A DNA stretch of 64,000 nucleotides from Xestospongia muta (Eukaryota; Porifera; Demospongiae; Haplosclerida; Petrosiidae). The position numbers and the translations under genes were made by a program. The DNA is taken from contig OY848924.1 of the NCBI GenBank assembly GCA_963693285.1, forward strand, positions 7,027,842 through 7,091,841. Reading direction: 5' to 3'. The notes under the pieces were generated by a model. That model was not told where the DNA came from and did not search any database. It worked only from the letters and a program-made list of their open reading frames with translations. Positions 1-12,394 of the stretch are shown here, in pieces; the stretch's first letter is position 1; every line of letters begins with the position of its first letter.

Positions 1-121
<121 letters not shown>

Positions 122-1501
122 GCCAAAGCAGTCCAACGTATGAAGGAGGCTAGTTCTACTGGAATAAGAGTAGCTAGTCTTCCTGTATCAGTCTCAGCTG
201 ACAAAGCAAAAATGTTAATGGAGAGAGATTTAAAACTCTACATCACTCAGCTCACCACTGCCAAAGGAGTTTGTGAACGCTGTATTAGAAATTTAGGAGG
301 TGAAGACTATCAACAAGACAAAATTGAAGGGGAACGTGCCAAACCTGATTTCCCACGTCCAATTCCATTTGAAACTATTATGATGAATGAGAAAGCTATG
401 GACTATTTCTTGCAGTTTTTAGATTGTTCTGGGTTTGGTAATCTGTTGTTGTTTTGGAAAGAAGCTCAAAATATAAGCTCAGACAATTCTGATGATCTTT
501 CTCATCAGATTAAATCTATTTATAATCATTACTTAGCAAAAAATGCTGAATATGCAATTTACCCAGACCTTGAATTGCTGACTGACTTAGAAAAAGCTTT
601 TGACACTGAACAATTTTTGTCTGGCAATGTTTCTGCATGTATAGAGGTATTATATACAATTCAACGTTCAGTATATTGTGAGTTACAAGAACATCACTAC
701 GAGAGTTTTCTGTATAGTGAGAGCTTCAGAGATTTCATGGAAGGAGAGGCAGAGAGCGAAGATGTTGCATCACTACTGAGGTAATAGAATCAGATAGAAC
801 TGTTTCATTATTTTAGTATACTTAATAATACATGTACAATGAGATTTATTGTTTGGGTTGTTAAAACTGTTGGACAACTACTGATAATTGTGAACTGTAG
901 GTAGTGAAAGTAAATTGACCAGCTGGTTTCCTCAGTAAGTTAATCTATTGTGATCGCTATGTTATGCATTCAATTATGAAGTTAATCTTTTTGTTAGTGG
1001 CTCAAAGTTTAAATCAGTATTTGTTACTTGCAGATATAAAGAGAGTGGTCATCGATCTGTATCACCAAGTCTTAGTCTCTCCTCTGAAGAGAACATGTAT
1101 CAAGTAAAATTGAAGTCACTAAAGAAACAACTAACAGAGAAGGTATACAGCCATGTTTAACATTCTTACAGTGCTTGTACTGATCAATAGATTTATTATA
1201 TGTATAAGCTTTAATACAATGTTATTAATAGCTATGATACCATGACTTACTTACTTCTTCTTTAGGATTATCTATTGGCATCTTTAAAGACACCAGATTC
1301 TACAGACTCTACTGCCCGCGTCAGAAGATTAGAGAAAGGTCGAACTGAACTACATGAAGAGATTAAGCAATTACAACGTTACATTGAACATACTGGTTAG
1401 TTGTTACAATGCTTTTAGAATGGCCTTTAGTCTCTCTCTCTCTCTCCCTCTCCCTCTCCCTCTCCCTCTCCCTCTCCCTCTCCCTCTCCCTCTCCCTCTC
1501 C

Positions 1502-1592
<91 letters not shown>

Positions 1593-2819
1593 TTCTCAGA
1601 GGAATGGTTTGGTACTGTTGGTAAATGGAATGTAGAGATTCGTAATATTGATATATCTGAAGAGGAAGGATATGATAAAGATCCACTTTTGATTGTTGTT
1701 ATTCATCGTCCGGAAGTTGGTATGGCCCATGATATTAGTGACATGAGCTTAGAAGAACAACCATCCAAAGGTAACATTAAGGATCCATTATCACTAGTGG
1801 TGACTTAATGATTTATCTCACGGTAGTTACAGGATAAAGATCCCTTCTCTATTTCTATAGATTCTCCCTTGAATCCTAAAATAAGTACTGGCAGTATGGT
1901 AAGTAGTCTCACACCAGCTAGCAGTGAGCAATCTTATTCACTTGAAGAAGGTAACACTGATGAAGATGGTGTAATATCTCTTTCAAGTGACCCTGAAATT
2001 GACATACCAAAAAGTGCTGGGTGGGTTGTTGGACGAAATTTGAGTGAGTTCCAAGATCTGCATCAGAAAATAAGCCTGGTAGGACCTAATCTCATCTTCC
2101 CACCTCTTCCACGTAAATCCATATTTCCTTTCCAACGTAAAGAAGGTGAAAAGAAGTACTGGGACAGTTATCGACAAGCATTACAAGTGTATATTAATCG
2201 TGTTATACAAGATCCAAGACTTGTTGAAAGTGAGGAAGTTTTTAACTTTCTTAGTCCAGCTTCAGCTGATCTCTGCTCAAAAGATGGCAAGGCAACAAAA
2301 CAGTTCCAATTAAAAGAAAGCAAAGCAGAGGAACCTATACTAGATTCAGTTTCATCGCTTATTAGTGAAGTTTTTGATTTACAAGATCGGAGTCGAGTCT
2401 TGCGTCGACAGCTTTATGAACTTGTGCAGCTCACATTTGGTCGAAACATTGAAGGCGAACTACAAGACTTCATGAAATGGGTTGTATCAGAACCTATGTT
2501 AGTATATTATGTTGAAACTTTTCAGGAGTCTATGTGGCCAAATGGGAAACCGGGGGAACCCCCTGCTGTTCGCAGTGATGAAGAAAAGGAATTGACTAAA
2601 GAAGCAGCAAAAGAACGTTTTATGAAGTGTGCTCCTCAAACTTTACAAACTGTTTTAGGTCAGCGTAATTGTCAAATTGGCTTCTTGAAAATGTTCACAG
2701 CATTTCAAGATCGTCTTGCCAACAAACAGTTGTTTTATTCATTTTTCGAATTGTTATTGTATGCACTAATACCAGAGTTGGAATCTGTTGAACTTGACAC
2801 TGGCAACGAACAGGATTGA
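122..2819 (+). CDS. SNX25: Sorting nexin 25-like protein, 3' part (RGS, PX and C-terminal nexin domains)
   Basis: Five exons join in frame to 675 codons plus a stop: 122-780, 1034-1142, 1266-1395, 1600-1770 and 1861-2819, all GT-AG. The first exon carries an RGS domain (P-I-P-F-E-T onward, with the D-Y-F-L-Q-F-L and L-L-F-W-K-E blocks). Exons 2-4 encode a charged, probably coiled-coil linker ([10 protein letters not shown]). Exons 4-5 hold a PX domain with the phosphoinositide-binding arginine in [11 protein letters not shown] and a proline-rich loop. The last 130 residues match the C-terminal nexin domain ([22 protein letters not shown]). RGS-PX nexins act at endosomal and ER-associated membranes in receptor trafficking. 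The PXA and membrane-anchor region must lie upstream of the window. SNX25 fits better than SNX13 or SNX14 from recalled family sequences. An AATAAA at 2951-2956 is a plausible polyadenylation signal. Confidence 0.88.
1431..1598 (+). repeat. CT/CCCTCT-rich intronic satellite
   Basis: The fourth visible SNX25 intron (1396-1599) is mostly CT dinucleotides plus a block of about ten CCCTCT hexamers, running into the acceptor CAG at 1597-1599. It explains the long Ser-Leu and Arg-Glu open frames here, which are not genes. Confidence 0.9.
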
Positions 2820-2901
2820 CGGATAACATATGTATTTATAATACTCAAGTTTACATGTTGTGTGTCTTCTGTGGAAAGTAACTTTTAAAGGTTCATTATG
2901 T

Positions 2902-2904
<3 letters not shown>

Positions 2905-2946
<42 letters not shown>

Positions 2947-3206
2947 AGTAAATAAAAATTTCTAAAAAAATTCATTTAATATAGTAATGGTAGTAAAACA
3001 TCTCAAACAGTAAACCAGTTTTGTTTCTATAGAGAGAAAGATGTTAAAGGGAGGTATTGGAGATAACATACATGTATACATTATGTACATTATAATGTAT
3101 TAAAATTTATTATAGGCCTATTAATTGATGACGTTATTGTAAGACGGTATTATAAAGTATTGTGATGGTGTGATTGTAATTGTTTATGATTGTGATTGTT
3201 TATGTA

Positions 3207-3246
<40 letters not shown>

Positions 3247-3258
3247 TATATATATTAT
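2905..3258. repeat. Two (TA)n microsatellites in the 3' flank of SNX25
   Basis: TA runs occupy about 2905-2941 and 3210-3258, with AT-rich unique sequence between them. No coding potential is seen. Confidence 0.85.
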
Positions 3259-4067
3259 ATTACTACAAATTCAGTGTCGTGAATACTTCAAAATGGTATG
3301 AAAAAGTCAAAATAACAGAAATGACTCAAGTAGTCCCTTTTGCATATCTATTCACATATCACTATAGAAATTGATTGGTTGGTTTAACCAATGTACAGTA
3401 GTTATACAGGCATGCATCCCACAAAATATATTGAAGTACATGTATAAAGTTTATATAGTAACAGCTATGGGTCCAGCATCTTAGTCATAATTCTAACAAT
3501 TAATGTAGAGAACTAGTCAGTAAGTAGCTGCAGTAATTTAAACTGTAAACTGTATAACCTCTGTAACTGGTTACGTAACAGGACATCTTTGGAGCCCACT
3601 TCAAGCACCATATGAGAGGATCAATTACATATTAAAGATATAACATTTAACAATATAGTAAATAACAAACACAATAATGGAAACAAGAACAGTTAACTAT
3701 ATTGAAAATCTTTATATCATATATAAATGAATAGCATTGTTGAAAAAGACATGTGTAGTGTGTACATTGTATACTAGATCTTGTCATAGATAGTATACAA
3801 ATTGTCTTGTCAATATTTCATGAGTAATAGTAAAGACATTTTAAAAGTAGTACACTGTGCACAAAAATATGAGCTTAGAAGAACTACTGGATGCATTTGC
3901 TGGTATGTATTAGACTATGAATGGAGTACACAAGTGTTGTTGGGAGTCCAGCTAACCTCTAACATGTTGTTTGTTGTCTCCTTAAAACATTCATTGCATC
4001 ACTGATAGAAGTGGATTACCGTAGGATTGGAAGTTATCAAAGTGATTAATTATATTTGATTATCAAT
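3259..4067. other. Intergenic, contains a dispersed repeat
   Basis: No gene is seen. The part from about 3490 to 3640 (GTAACTGGTTACGTAACAGG and flanks) recurs at about 31310-31450, and a degenerate version lies near 18290-18350. Confidence 0.7.
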
Positions 4068-5080
4068 ATGAAGCTACTCCTGTTTGAAGTGTTCTATTTC
4101 AAAGCTCAGGACTGTACAGCTCTAGCTAATGCTGGTAACTGTGACTTCTATACTCAGTGTGTAGACACAAAATTTCAATTTAGTACTAATGGATATTCCC
4201 TTGCCTATGGTGACAGATACTGTTGTCAATTCACAAAAAACAAACCTGTTTTACATGTGCACTAAGTTATATATTTGTTGCTCTTTTAGAATAGGTTTAT
4301 TAATTCCATATACAGGGTAAAGCTTGGGTTAATAATACCTACATTTGTCTCATGAGGGCCAATTATAAACAGTAATGTCTACTATTCAACAGGAACATGC
4401 AGTCATTTACAGACACAAGCTTTCAACAATTTAATCAGTCATCCTGTTATACTAACAATGGATTCTGCACTGACATTCTTTTGAGTGTTACTAATTTGAA
4501 CATGATTGGATATCAAATGCTGAACAACTTGTTACACATCAACTCCTTCAAGCTCTAAAAGAACTTCTTGGGAGGTTAGCATGTGTCCACAGTACAACTG
4601 TTAATTTTTACAATCATGTATACATGTATTTTATATAGGTTGCAAATCTGGTCTTGATATTATCTTTGTGTTGGATGCTTCTGGAAGTATTGGTAGTTCA
4701 AACTTTGTAACAATGAAGAATTTTGTTAAAATTATCATTTCCAACTTTGAAATTGGGGCTGACAAAACACTTGTTGGAGTTATACGATTTGCAAGTTCAG
4801 CTTCTATTGTAATTCCACTTGGTTCAATTAACAATGCTGGGCACCTTAGCTCTTCTATTACTAATATTTTTTATACTAATGGAGGAACAGCTACATAGGG
4901 CTTTAAACCTTCTAGATACTGCATTTAGTAATGCTCATAGAAGTCAAAGGGTTCCTCAAGTAGCCATAGTTCATATGTTCTATCTCAAAATAGCTCCAGC
5001 CATTGCTTCTATAAGTGACCCATTGGAGACAAGTCTTGGCATGGATGAATCTCAGTGGCTGAAAGAATTTGTCACTCAGG
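4068..5080 (+). pseudogene. Stanniocalcin-like/vWA family, copy A (pseudogene)
   Basis: All landmarks of the family are present but broken. Exon 1 starts at 4068 with an in-frame 12-bp deletion in the signal peptide, has a conserved cysteine changed (F-Q-F-S for F-Q-C-G), a frameshift near 4235, and a lost donor (GCACTAAG where the family has GCAGTAAG). Exons 2 and 3 are frameshifted and fused by deletion (about 4316-4576). Exon 4 starts at 4639 with an intact D-A-S-G-S motif, but shifts frame after T-N-G-G-T-A-T and then jumps from the middle of the vWA domain straight into exon 5 (A-P-A-I-A-S at about 4993), so the vWA C-terminal half is gone. Homology fades after about 5080. It is the copy next to SNX25 and is probably dead. 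Confidence 0.88.
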
Positions 5081-5824
5081 TTGTTGTATACAACAATACA
5101 AAAATAAAATCAATTTATCTTCTTAAAATAATATGTCAATTCCAGTTTGTATCAGCTAGTTTCTGGAAATACAAGGCTACTGTATACATTAATGGTTAAA
5201 TTATATACCTTCTGAACACCATACACAAAATACAACCAATAAAGATTAATACATGCTAAAACTACTTCAATGTGCACATGTAAATAAATCGTGTCTCTCA
5301 GGGTAGCTACTTCCCAGCTCTGTAAGAATCAGTATGCTTATTGTTACAGTGATTCAAACATGAATATCTTGTGTAAGATCATAACTGTCTTAAAACCCTT
5401 CTAATTTTATAATAATCATTATTTAAATGAAATAACAATAAGACCTAAAAGAAGAACAGAAAGAAGATAAAAAACTCTGAACCATCCCAGTGCTATTGCC
5501 TCCTTGCAAGGTTTTTACAACTTCAAAATTTGATTAGATAAGACACATTAATTTGTAACATTTTGATTTCACTTGGCTCATTAACAAGGTTACAAACACT
5601 TCTTTCACCATATTGGTGGAGGAGTAGTTTCTATTCACTTAATTAAGTCATCCTATAAGGTATGTTATGTTATGTGTGTCATATTCATAGCATGTATACA
5701 AAAACTATACTATGCTGTGGGATGACTCTAAATTTAATATTAAGTAAATAAAGTTAGGAAATAACATATTGCCAGTCAGGAACAGCCATTCAAAGCTATT
5801 TGGTATATATAGAGTACTACTATA
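5081..5824 (+). promoter_or_regulatory. Orphaned copy of the family's upstream region with TATA box
   Basis: This stretch matches the regions just upstream of copies H, J, K and L (for example 42230-42936). It includes the C-A-G-G-A-A-C-A-G-C-C-A-T-T-C-A-A-A-G block and a TATATATAG box at 5804-5812. In the other copies the ATG lies about 30-45 bp downstream of the TATA box. Here the match stops at about 5824 and resumes at 7333, just before copy B's ATG, because other DNA has been inserted between. Confidence 0.8.
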
Positions 5825-6063
5825 TACCTTTTGGTGGCATTGCGTTAAGGGCATTAATTAGAATAACATGTGCACACATGTGCGAAATACATTGATTTTG
5901 ATTGGTCAGTGCATAGCAACCCAAGAAAAAATTCAAAAGTGACCGTTTTTATATCCAATTGAGAGTATTCTAGGAAATATTGAAAAAAGTCTATTGTTGC
6001 TATGGAATTACTTAATTCATTAATTTTTTAATTATCGATGAAAAATTGGAAATTTATGCCTAG
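5825..6063. mobile_element. Short inserted segment next to the 39-bp-TIR element
   Basis: This segment lies between the orphan TATA region and the inverted-repeat element and is absent from the other family promoters. CTATA occurs at 5820-5824 and again at 7333-7337. That fits an earlier insertion at this site, into which the 6069-7327 element later jumped. It has a palindromic ATGTGCACACATGTG core near 5867-5882. No coding potential is seen. Confidence 0.45.
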
Positions 6064-6068
6064 TTGCA

Positions 6069-7327
6069 CCATAGATAGTATAGACTACGTAACCGGGATT
6101 GGAAACGGATCACGTGATCCCATAGAACTGAATGAACATTCGAAAACGCACTCCGTGTCCAAAAAAATCAATTAATTTTTATTACCTGACATTGTAAACT
6201 GGACACACTCTTACCAGTATTGTATTACTCTATGAAGACATTAATGTGATTTTTATTTATCAAAACATTGACTATATAATTTTCTTTATCTTCTATTATT
6301 AAAAGTAATTAATAACACAGACATTCACTTTTAAATTACTTATTTTACGATGAAAATAGCACTAAAAATACTTTTGTAGCTCTTTCATCTTACAGCATTG
6401 TTATTACTAAAAGATTTAGGACGAAATATTTAGAACAAATAAGAACACGTTGGTTTAGACTGTTTTTCTAAGTAAAGTCGCGCTATTCTTATTGAAAACA
6501 CTAAAACAACATAAGATAGAGGTGCACTTTTGGGACTATAGCCATTGTTTTAAGCTATGTAGACATAAATGACAACTTTTTATCTGAAGATGAAGGATTG
6601 CTGTGTTGGTTTAGCTTGTTACAGTTTGCTTTGTCAATCTCCTGTCACAGTTATGTAAGATACAAAATACTTGTACATATTCAGTACAAAAATTAACTAT
6701 AGTGCACTAAAATAATAATAATATTAATAAATATTTTCCTTTCAAATGGTAAAAGAAAATTCAGACTGTACTATAGAAAGGACAGGCCAATATAATAGAT
6801 CTTTTATAGGAATTAGTACTAGTGACTAGGATAATTATCCCACTAAATATTTGATCAGTAATGTACTGATACACGACAGGATTGTTTGAGCAACTAATTG
6901 ATGCTTGAATGAAACTACACCATGTAGACCTAAAGTGCTCTGACGTCCTAATGTCATGGTATCTTCCCCATATTCTCTCCCTTCTTGTTGTCATATTCTT
7001 ACAATTATCTTGTTCAAGAGTGGATGACAGATCATGTACTAGGCTGATTGCAAAAGTTGATACAATCTCCCTATTTTCAGACCTAGAACACCATTTAACA
7101 GGAGGTCTGCACTATCTAACACTAATAAGTATTTATTATAAACTAACACTTAATTAAAGAAAAAATTCCGAAAATACTACACGCTCGTTTCAGAAGAAAC
7201 AGGAGCACTGCAAGCCATAGTTTACATATATTATACTGTTTATGCTTGTCAGGTAAAGATGACAAGGAGTGTACCGGACGTGCGTGGGCGTTTCCAATCC
7301 CGGTTACGTAGTCTATACTATCTATGG
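6069..7327. mobile_element. Non-autonomous DNA transposon with 39-bp terminal inverted repeats
   Basis: Positions 6069-6107 and 7289-7327 are perfect 39-bp inverted repeats (outer end CCATAGATAGTATAGACTAC). Each is flanked by TTGCA (6064-6068 and 7328-7332), a likely 5-bp target-site duplication. The 1259-bp body is AT-rich, has a GGATCACGTGATCC palindrome just inside the left end, and encodes no recognisable transposase; its short open frames look spurious. The superfamily cannot be named safely from the ends alone. It separates copy B from its TATA box. Confidence 0.85.
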
Positions 7328-7356
7328 TTGCACTATACAAGTAACTCTTTTTCAAC

Positions 7357-9365
7357 ATGAAGCTACTTCTGTTTGCAGTGGTGTTCTATTGGACAGTTAC
7401 TGTCAAAGCTCAGGACTGTACAGCTCTAGCTAATGCTGGTAACTGTGACTTCTACACTCATTGTGTAGACCCAAGATTTCAATGTGGTACTAATGGATAT
7501 CCTCTTGTCTGTGGTAACAGATACTGTCGTCAATTTGAAGATAAAAGAAGCTGTTTTACATCTGCAGTAAGTAATTAGGCATTCTTCTTCTAAAATTACC
7601 TATTTTAATTATCTACATTGTATAGGGTCAAACTTGGATTGACAATGTAAGAATTTGTCTTATGAGGGCTATCCTGAACAACAATGTTTACAACTCAAAT
7701 GGAATGTGCAGTGAATTACAGACAGTGGCATTTGACAGTCATCCATCTTGTTATACTGATAATGGATTCTGTAATGATATTCTTCTGAGTGCTACCAACT
7801 TGTACTGTCTGGCTGTTGAAGTTTATCGATCGAGTGATTTCCTCAACAAACAAGCAATTCAACAAGTACACTAAATTAAAAAGTATTCAAAGATACTTCA
7901 TATATTATTGCTTCCCTATAGGTTTATGACACAGCAACTACATGTACCAAGCAGACAGCTGATAGTTTCTTGTCTTTTGTAGATGTTTGGATATCAAATC
8001 CTGTACAATTTGTTACACGTGAACTCCTTCAAACATTGAAAGAGATTCTTGGAGGTACAGTTATGTATGCATTTGCTTGATATTAGTGTAAATATATAGG
8101 TTGCAAATCTGGTCTTGATGTTATCTTTGTGTTGGATGCTTCTGGAAGTATTGGCAGCACAAACTTTGAAACAATGAAGAAGTTTGTTAACAGCATCATT
8201 TCTAACTTTAAAATTGGGGCTGACAAAACACATGTTGGAGTTATACTATTTGAAAGTTCAGCTTCTATTGTAATTCCACTTGGTTCAATTAACGATGCTT
8301 CACAGCTAAATACTTCTATTACTAATATTAACTATACTCGTGGAGGAACAGCTATACATTTAGCTTTAAATCTTTTAATAACTGCCTTTAATAATAATTC
8401 TCGTACAAGTCAAGGAGTCCCTCGAGTAGCTATAGTTTTTACTGATGGCAAATCCAATCCACCAAATTCAACTGCTCCAGTTGCACAGTTAGTTCATGAT
8501 GCTGGTATAGTAGTCTACTCATTTGGTATTGGAAGTGGTATTAACTGTACTGAACTCGATACTATAGCTTCTAGTTCTAACAATGTCTTTGTTATTTCAA
8601 ACTTTTCTCCAAGTCAATTTGCTGCACAAATGCTCCCACTACAAGTAAGAGCCTGTACAAGTGAGCACTTACATTATATGTCATTGTTACATAATGCGAC
8701 CTTTATCTTAAACAGCTCCAGCCCAAATATCTATTAATGTCAGTATACAAACAAGTCTTGGTATAAATGAGTATCGCTTGCTTCAATATACCTTTCCTGA
8801 TGAAGGTCTCACAATCAAAATAAATATCATATCTGGACGATTGTTAATCTATGGATCATTTTCAGTAAGAAATCCTACTTTATTAACAGCTGATTTCTCA
8901 GTCCAAACTACAAATGGTATAGATTACTTTATAAGTCCCTACTTATACCAGTCATCTACTGGTGGTATGCAAAGAAGTCGTCAACGTAATCAAACTGGTT
9001 CACCATTAAACACAACAGCTAATGTTTTTCTATCCATTGAGGGTCTAGACACAAATAATACATTCTCTCTTAATACAACATTTGGAGATACAGCTCCACC
9101 AATTATAATATCGACTACACCAATATTATCAACTATGACATCAACTACACCAATATCAACAGCCACACCAACACCAACATCTACTCCTAGTGCAGGTACA
9201 CACCAAAATAAAACCATACTATAAGATATACCACTAGTACAATATCATTGCTCACATAATAATTACAACATTGCTCTATCTATTATATTTACAGCACTAG
9301 GACTGAAAACAGCCTACCTACCACTATTGACCCTGGTGGTTGTGCTCTTTGCTGTGCTGCTATGA
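7357..9365 (+). CDS. Stanniocalcin-like/vWA GPI-anchored protein, copy B
   Basis: Six GT-AG exons (7357-7566, 7626-7865, 7922-8054, 8100-8660, 8716-9195, 9295-9365) give 564 aa. Residues 1-18 form a signal peptide. Residues 19-194 hold 12 cysteines in an order resembling stanniocalcin (N-C-D-F-Y-x-x-C, F-Q-C-G, Y-C-R-Q-F, then C-L-M-R, C-Y-T-D-N-G-F-C). Residues 195-381 are a vWA domain with complete MIDAS residues Asp207, Ser209, Ser211, Thr278 and Asp310, bracketed by a cysteine pair. Exon 5 encodes a beta-rich domain with N-T-T glycosylation sites and a Thr/Pro-rich stalk. Exon 6 adds a hydrophobic tail (L-T-L-V-V-V-L-F) fit for GPI attachment. The polybasic site of other copies is degenerate here (R-S-R-Q-R-N-Q). 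AATAAA lies at 9545-9550. Its promoter is split by a transposon. Ligand and role are unknown; surface adhesion is inferred. Confidence 0.9.
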
Positions 9366-10581
9366 AGACAGAACACTTGAGGCCTCCTCTCCAATATTAT
9401 TGTAATTATAAACTGTAATAGTTGCATTGTCTTTTACTATATAGTTGTGTTAGACATTTAGCAGAAGTTGCATTATTATATAAAGTCAAGCTATTTGATG
9501 TAGTATTAGTTATAGTAGTTTTTGTTGCTGTATATTTTTTTAAAAATAAATATTCTTTAATCTTATATCATGCTTATGCAAAGCAAACATAGCCTCAGTT
9601 TTACTCCATGAAAAAAATTCAAAACATCCTTTGAGTCCCACAAACATAATATGCACAACATGAATACTTTAAAAAGAGTCCAATGAATATTGTATATTGT
9701 TACAACTATATCATATTTCTTATAGACCATTACTGTTATAACACAGTGTTAGTCATTTAAGAAGAGTTTAACATTAAGTCTCAATATGACTTCTTAATGG
9801 TCAGTATATGATAGAATTTACCAGTAAATATAGCATATTATACATAGGCATAGTACAGATTGACAAACTAATGTTAGCTTTCCTTCAAAATAAATGTTTC
9901 TCCTCTACATGTATTTCATGATATGAGTTACAATACAATAGTTTGATCTCAAAATATGAATATCAACTATTTGTGTGGTTCATAGACAGACACAACGATA
10001 TTAACATATAGTTCAAGGGTCAACAAATGAATTCCTATTTTAAAATACTATTACTACAATTTAAGTTCTGTTAGTGATGAGGTTAAATATATTATTAAAT
10101 GTATCACAATGTTTACATAGTGGTATATAAACTGTTAATTGTGGATCCATGAGTTTTTTCTGTTTTTGTTTTCCTTCGACTCTACACTATGAAAAGAATG
10201 GAATAAGGAAGTTTACCAATGTAGGAAAATAACATTTTCATAAACTTTGTGGCACTTGTAATAACAATTTAAACACATTATGTAATGCCTCACATTCCAA
10301 TAGGGAAGTAAGCCTAATTCGCTTCTAGACACTCCTTCACCTGTCAGCTTATTAAAAGAAGGAGGGGCTAGCTCAATAAACTAGTGTTACTTTGATTGTT
10401 GTATACAACAATACAAAATATAATTAATTTCTCTTTTTAAAATAATATATTAAATCTAAATAAATAATACAATGATCAGTGATATCCATTACATTCCAAT
10501 TTAAGCAAGGTACATATACACTTATATTGCCATAGCAACAGTAATAACTGAGTATCAAGTATGCAATAATATTATACTTAC
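9366..10581. other. 3' flank of copy B and spacer
   Basis: No gene is seen. The stretch holds copy B's 3' UTR and spacer DNA similar to the 3' flanks of copies I, K and M (for example TTAAGTCTCAATATGAC and the GTTCAAGGGTCAACAAA block). The 3' terminal PUS3 exons expected here from the other units are missing. Confidence 0.7.
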
Positions 10582-11460
10582 ATTCATCAACTTCCCATTT
10601 AATGTCTTCATATCCACAGTCATATAAAAATAAAGGATAATCTATAAAATTATTAACAGTAATAAGTTATTAAATGTTAGATTATTAATAAGCTATTAAA
10701 ACAGGTGTTAAATCATCATTACTTGATGCCATACCATATTGAGGTTTTCGAGGACATTTTTCTACATCTAACATATGATCAATAACCTAATGATACAATG
10801 ACACTATCTTAATGTGACTTAGAGACCTCAATGGATATTACCTCAGGTTGTTCGAGACCATTCCCTATGAGAAATAGGATACTAGCCATACATTGTACTT
10901 AATGCCATAAGAATGCCTTCCAGTAATAGTTAGTTCATTAAGTTGATAGGGTGAAGAAGGACTAAAGAAAAGAGAGAATAAATAAACAGCATATTTAGTA
11001 AGCTAAGAACACATTAGATTTAAATCCTATTTAATCCACTATCTACTACTACCTGTCATCATCCAAGGGGTTCACAGTAAAATCGAATATCCTTCTTTTA
11101 AAATTTGTAACACCACCTGCAATATCCATCTGTGTTGGACAATGAGACAGAGATGTAGATAACATTACACATATGAATTGAGCTTCATACTTTGAAGAAA
11201 TCTCTGAAATCATGTTTCCCAACAAACGTCTTAGCAGCTGTCCTCATCAACTAATTATAAATAACTATATTATTGAAATTATATTATAATTATAATATTA
11301 ATAGTTTTCTACCTCTATATTCATTGTACCAAGAGGAAAGAAATACTTGTAAACTCTTTGTACACAACTAAATCTAAAACAAAAAAAAATATTGTAAAGA
11401 CTCATTCTACCTACTCAAACAAATGCCATTACAATTAACTATCGGTACCAAGAGACATTT

Positions 11461-11760
11461 TTATAGTTTTAGGAATTAAGACAATTTATCATATTCCACT
11501 CATTACTGTTTTCTTTGCCTTGCTAGTTACATTATTACATTGAAACTAGCTCAGTATACTAAAGATTGCACTGCCAATAGTTACCAAATAGTTATTGAAC
11601 TATATACTTGTTACTTACCTAGCTTTGTTATTACAATATTATATTGTGTTATTATAATTATATAGTCAGTTATTTGGCACAGTGTTAGTTATAGTAGTTT
11701 TTGTTACTACATATTTTATTTCAAAAATAAATATTCTTTAACTTTATATCAACATACTAA
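11461..11760 (+). pseudogene. Orphan exon 6 and 3' UTR of the vWA family inside PUS3 remnant P1
   Basis: The sequence matches the last exon and 3' UTR of copies H/J/M (hydrophobic tail, then G-A-A-A-C-T-A-G-C-T-C-A-G-T-A-T), with ATG changed to ATT in the G-M-K motif. No upstream exons are present. DNA from 11760 to about 12230 resembles the spacer downstream of copies H and J, so a block of vWA 3' flank now sits where two PUS3 exons should be. Confidence 0.82.
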
Positions 11761-12394
11761 CAAACTACTCAGTGAGCTACATTCCATAGTAATGTGATGA
11801 ACTCTACATTCCGTAATAATTCATCCATGTAAGCTACAAATTAGTAATTAAAATGACATATTACTTTTTATAGTGATATCATAGTTGTTATAAACTTTTC
11901 ATATAGAGTTCATGGAATCTAGTGTTCAAGTGAATTACTATAGAATTTCTTGCTTTGTAAAAGTACAACATACGAACAAATTACTCAGCGAGTAATTTAC
12001 AAGAACATTCCATAGTAATCCATTCATGTAAGCTACAAATTAGCTGTTAAAATGACATATTAATTTTTACATTTTGTACAAACTATTACTGTTATAATAC
12101 AAACAGTGTTAACTTTTAAGAAGACTTGAAAATTAAGTCTCAATATGACTACAATACGTTAGTAGATATAGAATAGTATACACATTTATACATACATAGT
12201 ACAGATTGACAAACTAATGTCCATAATATCTATACCTGTCCTAATGAAGATACTTCTTTGTCTGTCCTTCCACTTCTTGAATAATTACATTGTTGAGGAT
12301 CTTCAATAAGTTTTGTCTTCAACAAACATTCAAATAACTGACTCTATAAGAATGTATCATATTCTAAATACATGGACAGAATTGATTAAAGCCA

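Noticed and set aside
1363..1686. Long Arg-Glu and Ser-Leu open frames over the CT repeat
   Set aside because: Any dinucleotide repeat stays open in all frames. The region is an intron between two well-supported SNX25 exons.
4819..5199. 126-codon open frame across copy A exons 4/5
   Set aside because: It reads out of the vWA frame through a deletion junction, so it does not encode the family domain.
8990..9217. - strand open frame opposite exon 5 of copy B (also opposite G and L)
   Set aside because: It is conserved only because the sense strand is; it has no start context or homology of its own.
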